A stretch of 64,000 nt of DNA from Saprospiraceae bacterium. GTDB taxonomy: Bacteria; Bacteroidota; Bacteroidia; Chitinophagales; Saprospiraceae. Made by a program: the position numbers and the translations under genes. The DNA lies in assembly GCA_016714895.1 (NCBI GenBank), contig JADKBV010000011.1:992001-1056000 (forward strand), read 5' to 3'. Below the pieces are notes generated by a model. That model did not search any database and was not told the DNA's origin. It saw only the letters and a program-made list of their open reading frames with translations. Position 1 is the first letter of the stretch. Every line of letters begins with the position of its first letter. This document shows, piece by piece, positions 27,481 to 35,582 of this stretch.

Positions 27481-27680
27481 CCGATTGTCGCAGTTTGTAA
27501 CTGCGATATCATCATTTATGAATTTGAAATTCAAAAAACACTACACCAAAACAATTTCAGAAAACTTTTTGATTTCAAATTTTATACTTTCCTTTCTTGA
27601 TATTTGTGGTGAGAAATTACAAATTGCTGATGTATAGGATCGAAGTGACAAACTTCGACCACCGTCTCCGGGCCTGGCCG
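27481..27680. repeat. Right copy of the ~200-bp direct repeat, with two perfect hairpins
   Basis: Partner of 26680-26881. It contains two perfect inverted repeats: TCGCAGTT-TGT-AACTGCGA (27488-27506) and TCGAAGT-GACAA-ACTTCGA (27640-27658). Both stems are weakened in the left copy, so this copy looks less decayed. The reading frame 27597-27905 runs through it, but it is not conserved as a frame in the left copy and has no coding features. Confidence 0.85.
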
Positions 27681-27811
27681 GGTGAGCATAAGTTTTGTAT
27701 GGATACTTGGGTTGTCGTTATGGGCAATCTACCAAGAATCATAGGTAAAACCCGGAACAAAATGACCTGTGTGGTCGACCCTCCCGTGCCACGTCGACCC
27801 AAATCATCAAA

Positions 27812-27880
27812 TCAAACAATTATAACAAATCAAACAATTATAACAAATCCAACAATTAAAACAAATCCAACAAAAAAAAA
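27812..27880. repeat. 18-bp tandem repeat, about 3.5 units
   Basis: Units TCAAACAATTATAACAAA (27812-27829 and 27830-27847), TCCAACAATTAAAACAAA (27848-27865) and a partial fourth unit that merges into the A-run of the terminator. They lie between the right long repeat and the convergent gene's terminator. Confidence 0.8.
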
Positions 27881-27903
27881 GGGCCCGAAGGCCCCTTTTT
27901 TTT
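27872..27903 (-). terminator. Rho-independent terminator, symmetrical
   Basis: A-run, GGGCC-CGAA-GGCCC stem with an added G/C flank, and T-run. It works on paper for either strand; it is placed 20 bp beyond the stop of the minus-strand Kazal-module gene and would end that transcript. Confidence 0.85.
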
Positions 27904-27923
27904 AACCGAAATAAATGATCCGT

Positions 27924-29447
27924 TTATTTGGTCACAACAACTTTGACTGTTTGCACAGACTGATTGTTTTTGACACTTAGGAAATATATGCCTGATGACA
28001 AATGACTTATGTCGGTATTTGTAACATTACTACCCGGAGCCAAATCCGTTTTCCTGACATCAACAACATTGCCCTGAGTATTTGTCAAAGTGATGATTAC
28101 ACCTGAAGCTATGGTACTGTTAATACGGTAGGAGAGCATCTCACTGATCGGGTTGGCTAACAGGGTAATCGAAAAAGGATTTATTTCTCCAACAGGTTTT
28201 GTAGAACTCACAACATTTCCGGTGATTCTGTTGTACAGATTCATAACGTTGGAACCTTCGGTATTACCATTAAATCCTAAAAATCCGTCACAATTTTCAA
28301 TCAGATACATGATAAACAAAGAATCATTGTCAAACAACGGAGCATCTGCTATACATTCAGGCAATTCAAGGCCGCAATGTTGACTGATGAGCAATAAACC
28401 TTCCTGGAATGAGGTGTTTTCATCCATTTCCAATGAATCAATACAAGCTACGATTTCAAGGTCGATTTCCGGATCAATCTCATAGTCGTGACAAATAGAA
28501 TCATCCACTATGGCGAGGTTCAAACATGCAGCAAAACAAACATTCGGTACGTAACAAGCGTGTCCTAAGCTGTCAACTGCACAAATAAATGGTTCGTTTT
28601 CATCTATGGTACATTCGCAATCACTCCATGGATCGTCATAACAATCTCCGTCTTCAACAACCGTAAATCCCCAACAAATAGCCAAACATTCACTTGGGAA
28701 AGGAAAGATATTGCCAAAACTATCCTGTGCACATACTAATGAAGAATCCGGCATCGGACATCCGCAGTCTCCCCAAGGATCTGTGATTCCACAAAGAGTT
28801 GAGTCCGTTACAACAGTGTAACCAAAACATTCAGCGTAACAGGCATTTGGAAATTCAAAATAATAGTTGCCGGTTGAGTCTATCGCACATACCGGGTCGT
28901 ATATTTCAGTACAAACACAGTCATCCCACGGATCTGACCATTGACATAAGGTGCTATCTGTAACTATTATATATCCGAAACACTCAGCATAACATGCATT
29001 CTGAAATTCTATATAATGTTGTCCACTGGAGTCCACCGCACAAACCGGCTCATACACCTGAGGGCACAAACAGTCTTCCCAAGGATCCTGAAATTCACAT
29101 AATGTCGGGTCTTCCACAACGGTAAATCCAAAACACTCAGCATAACAGGCATTCGGAAATTCAGCATAATAACCTGTGGAGTCCAAAGCACAGACAGGTT
29201 CGTAGATTTCAGGACAATTACAATCTTCCCAAGGGTCGTTCCATTGACATAAGGTAGAATCACTTACAACTGTAAAACCAAAACAAGCGGCAAAACAGTC
29301 ATTAGGGAATTCCACAAAAATGGAGTCTTCATTGACTGCACAAACGGGTTCGTAGACCTGCGGGCAATTACAGTCGTCCTGCGCTGACAATGGCAGAAGC
29401 TGAACTACCAAAATAAATAATAATAAAAGGAAATTTCTGATTTTCAT
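27924..29447 (-). CDS. Secreted protein with six Kazal-like modules and a T9SS sorting domain
   Basis: 507 residues. Signal peptide MKIRNFLLLLFILVVQLLPLSA. Residues about 24-330 hold six modules of ~50 residues with the spacing D-C-x-C-P-x2-Y-x-PVCA ... C-x3-CFG-x5-D-x-LC (examples NCPQVYEPVCAVN, NCPEIYEPVCALD, LCPQVYEPVCAVD, VCTEIYDPVCAID); modules 1-4 are near-identical, 5 and 6 more divergent. The PVCA and downstream cysteines resemble Kazal-type serine protease inhibitor domains. A spacer follows (about 340-420) and then a T9SS type A tail (LLANPISEMLSYRI ... LSSGIYFLSVKN). Export to the cell surface or medium is expected. Protease inhibition is inferred from the cysteine pattern; the modules may instead be structural. 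It is transcribed towards the repeat block and ends at a strong terminator. Confidence 0.85.
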   Translation of the reverse strand: MKIRNFLLLLFILVVQLLPLSAQDDCNCPQVYEPVCAVNEDSIFVEFPNDCFAACFGFTVVSDSTLCQWNDPWEDCNCPEIYEPVCALDSTGYYAEFPNACYAECFGFTVVEDPTLCEFQDPWEDCLCPQVYEPVCAVDSSGQHYIEFQNACYAECFGYIIVTDSTLCQWSDPWDDCVCTEIYDPVCAIDSTGNYYFEFPNACYAECFGYTVVTDSTLCGITDPWGDCGCPMPDSSLVCAQDSFGNIFPFPSECLAICWGFTVVEDGDCYDDPWSDCECTIDENEPFICAVDSLGHACYVPNVCFAACLNLAIVDDSICHDYEIDPEIDLEIVACIDSLEMDENTSFQEGLLLISQHCGLELPECIADAPLFDNDSLFIMYLIENCDGFLGFNGNTEGSNVMNLYNRITGNVVSSTKPVGEINPFSITLLANPISEMLSYRINSTIASGVIITLTNTQGNVVDVRKTDLAPGSNVTNTDISHLSSGIYFLSVKNNQSVQTVKVVVTK

Positions 29448-29788
29448 ATGGTATGATTTGAATAATAAAAAATGAATTACTCACTATTATTGTGCAGATA
29501 AAGGGATTTCGTTGCACGGCATCTTATGGTTTTTTGTTTTTTTATAAATATTTTTTGGTTTTTTTCAGGAGATTGTTGTTATGATTCTGATTTTCAATTG
29601 GATACATTTTTTTTTTGTAAAAAAAATTTGTAGAATGTTTTTCTGTGAAATCAGATATTATATTATTTTTGTTTTTGTGGTAAAATAATTAATGTCCTAT
29701 GCAACGCTTTTTACTAAAAATGATAATAAGTAATTATGCAAATAATTTTACGGGTTATGTCGCTTTTCAATCTTTTAAACATATATAA
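29448..29788. other. Gene-free interval between divergent genes
   Basis: 341 bp, extremely T-rich (several runs of 6-8 T, for example 29527-29570 and 29600-29620). It must contain the promoters of the Kazal-module gene and of the lipoprotein gene, but no exact TAnnTTTG box is placed convincingly for either. Confidence 0.4.
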
Positions 29789-30955
29789 ATGAAACCATTT
29801 TTGTTTATATCAGCCATATTTGTCATTTTGGCGGGTTTCAACTCCTGTTCATTAGAAGAGTATGATGAAACCAACACAGAAACTGAGGAGTCAACTCCTG
29901 ATACAGTATACATCAATCATTTGATGAACAAAGCTTTTTTAAACTCCGGATCTCAAGGTCTGACTATTGAATGTTATATTTTGGCATATCCGTTTTCTGT
30001 AAAAAATGTAAAAGATAGTATTGTCGTCATCTCAGATGAAGATGACCTGCAATTCGAAGTGACTCAAAACGAAATGGGTTTTATTGACTTTGTATATCCG
30101 CTTACCCTTACAGACAAATTGGGCGAAATCAGGACAGTGTACAACGTGCAGGAGTTTGCGACATTAGCCGGTGCTTGTTTCCCTTCTGTTCAAACTTCTC
30201 CGGGTTTGTATTTTCCTGCTTACGCGATAAATCGTGAAAATTCTTGTTATTCTTTGGTTTATCCCATCCATGTTCTGGACGAATCCGGCATGGATTTTCC
30301 GGTTGATCACGAAACCGACCTCGTTTATTTGTTGGCTGAAAAACCTTATTTTTTTCATTTTCCGTTGACTTTGCGCCATGAATCCGGATTGGAAATGTTG
30401 ATTTTAGATGCTGAAATGTTAATCCAAACCTTAATGTCATGCAATGGTTCGTATCATACGGACTCATTATTTGTAAACGTAAATCAATTTCAGGTCATCG
30501 GCTGTTATGAGCACGTTTTTCCCTTTCAGGTAAGATTGGTCAACAGGGCTTTACCATTTACCGTTGAAAATGAAAATATCCTTGCCGAAATCTACCTTCA
30601 GAATAAATTTGAAAGTTTTGTTTTTCCACTCCAACTAAAAGATTTTTCAGGAACTGAATTTACGATAAACTCTGAAGGAGAACTAAATCAAAAAATTGGT
30701 GATTGTTTTGTTGACGGAAGCTTTTTTTTATTGGTATTAGGAACGCCTCTTTTTGAACCCGCTTGTTATAATTTGAATTTTCCTGTGAGATCAACCACTC
30801 CTTTTGGTAATCAAAAAACATATCAAAATTATCAACAAATTCAGGCAGAACTTGCAGACAGTTTGTTTTACCAATCCAATGTCGTTTTTCCTGTAGAAGT
30901 CACCAGAATTTCCACATCGGAAACATTGACATTTAACAATGTTTTGATATTTTGA
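29789..30955 (+). CDS. Lipoprotein built of about eight ~45-residue repeats
   Basis: 388 residues. The signal ends in a lipobox (ILAGFNSC-S), so the mature protein is a lipoprotein. The body is made of about eight degenerate repeats with the pattern (C/F)-x3-(F/Y)P-(L/F/V)-x-(L/V) ... G-x-E ... x-EL...: LAYPFSVKN, FVYPLTLTD, LVYPIHVLD, FHFPLTLRH, HVFPFQVRL, FVFPLQLKD, LNFPVRSTT and VVFPVEVTR. Alternate units begin with Cys-Tyr, giving a two-unit period. I know similar repeat lipoproteins beside sigma-factor/barrel gene pairs in Bacteroidota, but no function. The next gene, an ECF sigma factor, starts 43 bp downstream on the same strand, so co-transcription is likely. Confidence 0.75.
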   Translation: MKPFLFISAIFVILAGFNSCSLEEYDETNTETEESTPDTVYINHLMNKAFLNSGSQGLTIECYILAYPFSVKNVKDSIVVISDEDDLQFEVTQNEMGFIDFVYPLTLTDKLGEIRTVYNVQEFATLAGACFPSVQTSPGLYFPAYAINRENSCYSLVYPIHVLDESGMDFPVDHETDLVYLLAEKPYFFHFPLTLRHESGLEMLILDAEMLIQTLMSCNGSYHTDSLFVNVNQFQVIGCYEHVFPFQVRLVNRALPFTVENENILAEIYLQNKFESFVFPLQLKDFSGTEFTINSEGELNQKIGDCFVDGSFFLLVLGTPLFEPACYNLNFPVRSTTPFGNQKTYQNYQQIQAELADSLFYQSNVVFPVEVTRISTSETLTFNNVLIF

Positions 30956-30998
30956 ATCTTTTGTCAGACTGTCAATAATATAAAATTGGACATTTATT

Positions 30999-31550
30999 TT
31001 GGTTGAGCAAAATATCATACATCTTTGTATCCGGGGAGACCGCGAAGCGACAAAATCATTGTATCAACAATGTGCTCCGTACGTCTTTGCTATTATCAAA
31101 AATTATTTTGTTGAAGATGATGACCGTAAAGATGCCATGCAGGAAGTTTTTGCCCAGATTTATACCAGCTTAAAAAATTTTGATTTCACCAAGGGAACTT
31201 TTCAAAACTGGTTGTCAAGGCTTGCGGTCAATCAATGTGCCACCCTCATCAGAAAATCCAAAAAAATAAGTTTTGTATACTCTTTGGAAACATTTGATGT
31301 TCCTGATGTTCCTTCGGGATTTCTTGACCATCTCGATGTTACCGATCTCGAAAACATGCTGAAAAATATGCCGGTGGGTTATAAAACTATCTTTTTGCTT
31401 TCTGTCATAGATGAATATACGCATAAAGAGATTTCGGATTTACTGGGCATCAGTCAGGAGACCTCCAGATCACAATTATTCAGAGCGCTGAAATGGATAA
31501 AAAACAATATATTAACAGATTCTAAAATGTTACAATATGGCTTATTCTAA
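30999..31550 (+). CDS. ECF-type RNA polymerase sigma factor (pair 2)
   Basis: 183 residues from a TTG start at 30999; an in-frame TAA at 30981 and the lack of any ATG before sigma region 2 leave this as the only usual start codon. Region 2: ATKSLYQQCAPYVFAIIKNYF, DAMQEVFAQIYTSL and FQNWLSRLAVNQCATLIRK. Region 4 HTH: THKEISDLLGISQETSRSQLF. It overlaps the following barrel gene by 14 nt, exactly as in pair 1. The weak start codon and coupling suggest low, matched expression of sigma and its partner. Confidence 0.92.
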   Translation: MVEQNIIHLCIRGDREATKSLYQQCAPYVFAIIKNYFVEDDDRKDAMQEVFAQIYTSLKNFDFTKGTFQNWLSRLAVNQCATLIRKSKKISFVYSLETFDVPDVPSGFLDHLDVTDLENMLKNMPVGYKTIFLLSVIDEYTHKEISDLLGISQETSRSQLFRALKWIKNNILTDSKMLQYGLF

Positions 31551-32961
31551 CCCATTAAAAGATAAATTAAGACAACCTTCAGACTTACCTCCGGGTTTTG
31601 GTTTTGAAGAAATGGAAGAAGGAATCCGCAACAAGATGAAGACTCCGAAGAAAAAGAAACGTCGCTTTTTCTGGATTTGGTTTTTACCGCTTTTTTTAGC
31701 TGGTAGTACACTCTTTTGGGCTCTCAATCAACATAATGACCAACCTGGTTTTGATTTTCAGAAAGGAAAATCCGGTCCAACCGATAAAAACATCAATAAC
31801 AAAACAAATAATTCAACAGACAATAAAAGTGATAATAATGTACCGGTAGTTTTAATTGAATCAAAAGGTAAAGGCATTCCATCAGCAGGGCATAACAACT
31901 CTTTACTTAATGCTGAAAATAAACTTTTTGGAAACGTTGACGGGCAAAAAAAGGTAGTCAACAAACGGAATCCTGAGGTTTCAAACGATGTAGTTTCAGC
32001 CCAATCAACAAACAAGGAACATGGACAAAACCAACATACATTTTTGCAAAATTCTGAAGACAGACTTACCGAAAATGTTTTTACACCTGATTTTCATTCA
32101 ACAAATCAAATACCTGACGAATCAATTACAGAAGTACAGCCCTCTTCCATCTTGGAAACACCGGTTTTTCTGACCGGTTCTTTGACAGAAGTTTCTTCTT
32201 TGTCTCAAAACACAGACTTTCCGAAAATTTCAGTAGCAGATAATCCTTTATGGAAATGGAATATAGAGGCAGGAGGCGGATTTTTGTATTGGAACTTACA
32301 GAAAAATCAATCCGGTTTGGTGACACAAATCGACCATAATGCAAATGTATCCATAAATCCAATGTATGGCTGGGTTGCTGAATGTCGTATCAACAGCGTG
32401 TTTAAAAATAAATATGTGGCAAAAATAGGACTTTCAGCTACATCGCAGTTTTATGCCTTTAGTTATGACGGTATAAAAACCTTAGAGTCAATTTCTCAAA
32501 ACCCTGAAGTGATTACCATTGAAACAGATGTTTTGACCGGAAGAGTTACTGAAAAGTACGGTATAACAATACAATCAGAGTCCACAACAAGGAGGCTTCG
32601 TTCACTCAATCGTGACTTTTTCCTTCGGATTCCGGTGTCTGTTGGTTATATATATACGAAGCGCAATTGGTCGTTTTTTGCCGGCGGAGGCGGTTCTCTG
32701 ACTGTTTTTGACAGACAGTATGGTAAGACATTGGCTTTTGGAGATATTGTTTCATATCAGGATAATCACCCATTACAAAAAACCGTCAACTGGTTGTGGG
32801 AAGCCGAAGGAAAAGTTGCTTATCACCTTTCTCCGCAGTGGAATGTCGGGTTAAGCATCAGGTATTTTAACCAACCCCAAAATGTTATATATTCTGATCA
32901 GATAGCTTCAAAAAGTTATGGATTTTATCCTATGGTTTTGATTGGAAAAACCTTACGTTAA
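31537..32961 (+). CDS. Membrane-anchored protein with C-terminal outer-membrane beta-barrel (putative anti-sigma, pair 2)
   Basis: 474 residues. A short N-terminal segment (NPLKDKLRQPSDLPPGFGFE, EMEEGIRNKM) resembles the single form of the motif seen twice in the pair 1 protein. A basic stretch (KKKKRR) and one hydrophobic helix (FFWIWFLPLFLAGSTLFWAL, about 44-62) follow, then a ~180-residue linker rich in Asn, Ser, Thr and Gln (NNKTNNSTDNKSDNN), and from about residue 245 a strand-rich C-terminal domain (WKWNIEAGGGFLYWNL, YVAKIGLSATSQFYAF, WSFFAGGGGSLTVFD, WNVGLSIRYFN) typical of outer-membrane beta-barrel proteins. The basic residues before the helix predict a cytoplasmic N-terminus. Inferred to control the overlapping sigma factor. 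Confidence 0.7.
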   Translation: MAYSNPLKDKLRQPSDLPPGFGFEEMEEGIRNKMKTPKKKKRRFFWIWFLPLFLAGSTLFWALNQHNDQPGFDFQKGKSGPTDKNINNKTNNSTDNKSDNNVPVVLIESKGKGIPSAGHNNSLLNAENKLFGNVDGQKKVVNKRNPEVSNDVVSAQSTNKEHGQNQHTFLQNSEDRLTENVFTPDFHSTNQIPDESITEVQPSSILETPVFLTGSLTEVSSLSQNTDFPKISVADNPLWKWNIEAGGGFLYWNLQKNQSGLVTQIDHNANVSINPMYGWVAECRINSVFKNKYVAKIGLSATSQFYAFSYDGIKTLESISQNPEVITIETDVLTGRVTEKYGITIQSESTTRRLRSLNRDFFLRIPVSVGYIYTKRNWSFFAGGGGSLTVFDRQYGKTLAFGDIVSYQDNHPLQKTVNWLWEAEGKVAYHLSPQWNVGLSIRYFNQPQNVIYSDQIASKSYGFYPMVLIGKTLR

Positions 32962-33048
32962 AATAAATTGGTTTGAAACAGAGACTGAATCCAATATTTT
33001 TGATGATTGTTTAAAATGATTGTCGTACAAAGGTTATTATTTTATATT

Positions 33049-33957
33049 TTAGACAACCTTCAATTGTTCATGTTTGTCCCAAAGGCCCCAATACGCTCCA
33101 ACTTCTCCTTCTGATCCAACTTTCCAGGATTCGTCAAAGGATGAAAAATAAAACATGTCAATGTCATGCTGTTTTGCCCACCTTTGAACATTGATAAAGT
33201 ATTGTAATGCTTCAGACCTTCCGGGCACTGCATTTTTTGTATTTTCTCCCTGACTTGGCCACCCTGTTTCAGTGACAATGATTTTTTTTCCTTTGGCTGC
33301 ATCTTTTGTTTGTTGGTGCATGTAATGGAGATGCCCAAGGGAATCCTGAAAAGGTGTTCCTTCCCAAAAAGGATAATAATTTGTCAAAACAACATCACAA
33401 ATATCAACCAATTCCGGATGTCTGCTGAACTCGTAATATGCGTCGACATAACCTACCGGAATATTCGGAACCTGTTCTTTTACATATCGGATGTAACCCA
33501 AAAGTTGATCCAGAGAGATGTCGTTTCTGTATAATACTTCATTACCCACGGCAGCTATATCTACATATCCGTCCCGACAGAGTCGGATTAGATTTTCTAT
33601 TTCTTCGTCATTTTTTTGAAGATCTTTGCCAAGCCAGGCACCGACCATGGTTTTTAACCCATGTTCTTTGGCAATTATGGGTATGTGGTCATTACTTTCA
33701 GTCGTTGAAAAAGACCTGATCCAATTTGTAAAAGGTTTAAGGATTTCGATTCTTCTGATAATCTGAGCTTCAGAGATGATATCTCCCGGTTTTTGGCCGT
33801 CTTCGTAGAGACTGAAACAAATCCCATGGATTCCATTGTGCAGAATATTTTGAAAAAGTGTATTAATATCTTGTTCAGATAGGTTATTAAGATTGTTTTC
33901 AAACCCACTGTTTGCTGAAGTTTGAAAGTTTGAAATATGATCTTGTCTGTATGACAT
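33049..33957 (-). CDS. Cytoplasmic glycoside hydrolase family 17-like beta-1,3-glucanase
   Basis: 302 residues, last gene of the operon. No signal peptide or lipobox is present, so it should act in the cytoplasm. A TIM-barrel of GH17 type: N-terminal GIHGICFSLYEDGQKPGD, acid/base Glu in VAAVGNE-like segment IAAVGNEVLYRND (about residue 144), DAYYEF and TNYYPFWEG, and the nucleophile Glu in VTETGWPSQGE (about residue 232), then FYFSSFDESWK. Expected reaction: hydrolysis or transglycosylation of beta-1,3-linked gluco-oligosaccharides that have been imported. A cytoplasmic GH17 next to a phosphorylase suggests that it shortens long oligosaccharides for phosphorolysis. Confidence 0.85.
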   Translation of the reverse strand: MSYRQDHISNFQTSANSGFENNLNNLSEQDINTLFQNILHNGIHGICFSLYEDGQKPGDIISEAQIIRRIEILKPFTNWIRSFSTTESNDHIPIIAKEHGLKTMVGAWLGKDLQKNDEEIENLIRLCRDGYVDIAAVGNEVLYRNDISLDQLLGYIRYVKEQVPNIPVGYVDAYYEFSRHPELVDICDVVLTNYYPFWEGTPFQDSLGHLHYMHQQTKDAAKGKKIIVTETGWPSQGENTKNAVPGRSEALQYFINVQRWAKQHDIDMFYFSSFDESWKVGSEGEVGAYWGLWDKHEQLKVV

Positions 33958-34005
33958 CTTAAAATATTTTATAAATAAGTTAATTTTTTATTTCAGATTC
34001 TGTTC

Positions 34006-35568
34006 TTATAATTCGCCTCTCCTTTTTACGAGTTCAACTTTGATTTCTTTTGCCCTATCTTCAGACAAATCGTAACTCCACATGACCCAGGCTGCTATTC
34101 CGGCAGTCAGTGATGGAATAAAAATATCCATTAATCTGAGTTGTACAAGTGTTTCAGCTGATTGTGTAGTCATACCACCATCAAAACCGATAACTTTTAA
34201 AACAAATCCTCCGATCACGAGAGCTAAACCTTGTCCCAACTTGACCATCCACCAGTATATAGCTCCGAATGTTCCTTCTTTTCTGGGCATGCCGTTGTTT
34301 AGTTCGTCCAGATCACAAACATCCGCTGTCATGCTCATCATCAAAGTAAATAAACTGCCTAAACCAAAAGCCAGAAATGGGATAGGGAAAAACATGAGCC
34401 AGGGCACTCCGCCACTGGTGTCGATAACAAACCATGACATATTTAATTGTTCCAAAGCAGGACTCAAAAAATCAAAAAAGGATTGAAGGCTTTGGTTCAT
34501 ACTTTGTCCGATTCCGGTTTTATTAAATGAATTATTCAGATCTTTGTCAAAACCCCACCATTTAAGAAGATATCCCGTAATTGAAATTACAGAAGCTATT
34601 ACGAAAGCATTCTTTTTTCCATACGCTTTTGAAATTCTCGTTACAACAGGTATAACAAAAAAAGCAGTTAAAACAGCTGTGATGGTCGAAAACCATGCCG
34701 GCCATGTTCCAGCTCCTTCGTAACTGCCATTATACATGTAAAAAACAATGATAAAAACACTAAATGAAGCTACAATCTGAAATCCGTTAAATACCAAAAA
34801 TGTAGCAGCACATAATTTCATAAACGGTTTGTTCAGAGAAACCTGTTTAATGCTAAAGAACAAATCTTTGAAACTCGACCCTATGGTTTTTAAAGAAATG
34901 ATTTTCCTGTTTTCCATATGAGCGGCATCAATTCCTTTACAAAATATAGCGGGCAAAACACCCAGAACCATACATATGATGCCTACGTATATTGCCAGTT
35001 GATTGACACCTTCCACCTGAGTGGCATACATTTTTGGATTGGCTATGATGACCCAAAACCAGGGAACGATCATCCAGGCTATTTGTCCCACGGTATTAGC
35101 AAAACCCATTAATCTGGTTCGTTCATTATAGTCGGTGGTCATTTCATAACCTAATCCCACAAGAGGAGTGGCAAAAATGGTATTACCTGTCAAAAATATC
35201 AGGGAGAAAATTAAGAAATACCAAAAGTTATACATTTGCGAATTTTCAGGGCTCATTTGCCATAAAAAGATGTAAAAAATACCACTAAGAATGGCTCCGA
35301 CAAAAATATAAGGCCGTCTTCTTCCCCATTTAGACTTTGTATTGTCTGAAATAAATCCCATGATGGGATCGGTAATGGCATCATATACCCTGGGCAGACC
35401 ACCTAAAATTCCCGCAAGGAAAGGGTCCATACCAAAAGCGGTCAATAAAAAAAAACTAAAAACACCCAGTGCGCCGGGCAATAAATTTAAGGCGAGGTGT
35501 CCGGCTCCAAAAGCAGACTTTTGAATAAAGGGTACCCGGTCTTTAGATTTGGTTGGACTCGTTGACAT
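34006..35568 (-). CDS. GPH-family (MFS) sugar:cation symporter
   Basis: 520 residues with about 12 hydrophobic membrane segments. The GPH (glycoside-pentoside-hexuronide) signature is clear at the N-terminus: RVYDAITDPIMGFISDNTKS followed by KWGRRRPYIFVGA. A soluble loop lies near residues 345-395 (NNSFNKTGIGQSMNQ). Role: inner-membrane import of glucose oligosaccharides into the cytoplasm, driven by H+ or Na+. Position between GH30 and the cytoplasmic GH17 and close to the phosphorylase supports beta-glucan oligosaccharides as substrate. It would replace an ABC or SusCD-coupled route at the inner-membrane step. Confidence 0.88.
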   Translation of the reverse strand: MSTSPTKSKDRVPFIQKSAFGAGHLALNLLPGALGVFSFFLLTAFGMDPFLAGILGGLPRVYDAITDPIMGFISDNTKSKWGRRRPYIFVGAILSGIFYIFLWQMSPENSQMYNFWYFLIFSLIFLTGNTIFATPLVGLGYEMTTDYNERTRLMGFANTVGQIAWMIVPWFWVIIANPKMYATQVEGVNQLAIYVGIICMVLGVLPAIFCKGIDAAHMENRKIISLKTIGSSFKDLFFSIKQVSLNKPFMKLCAATFLVFNGFQIVASFSVFIIVFYMYNGSYEGAGTWPAWFSTITAVLTAFFVIPVVTRISKAYGKKNAFVIASVISITGYLLKWWGFDKDLNNSFNKTGIGQSMNQSLQSFFDFLSPALEQLNMSWFVIDTSGGVPWLMFFPIPFLAFGLGSLFTLMMSMTADVCDLDELNNGMPRKEGTFGAIYWWMVKLGQGLALVIGGFVLKVIGFDGGMTTQSAETLVQLRLMDIFIPSLTAGIAAWVMWSYDLSEDRAKEIKVELVKRRGEL

Positions 35569-35582
35569 TATGTTTTTTGTTT

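Noticed and set aside
27597..27905. Plus-strand open frame of 102 codons across the right long repeat
   Set aside because: It runs through the 18-bp repeat and into the terminator stem; the matching frame in the left repeat copy is closed by a stop, so there is no sign of protein conservation.
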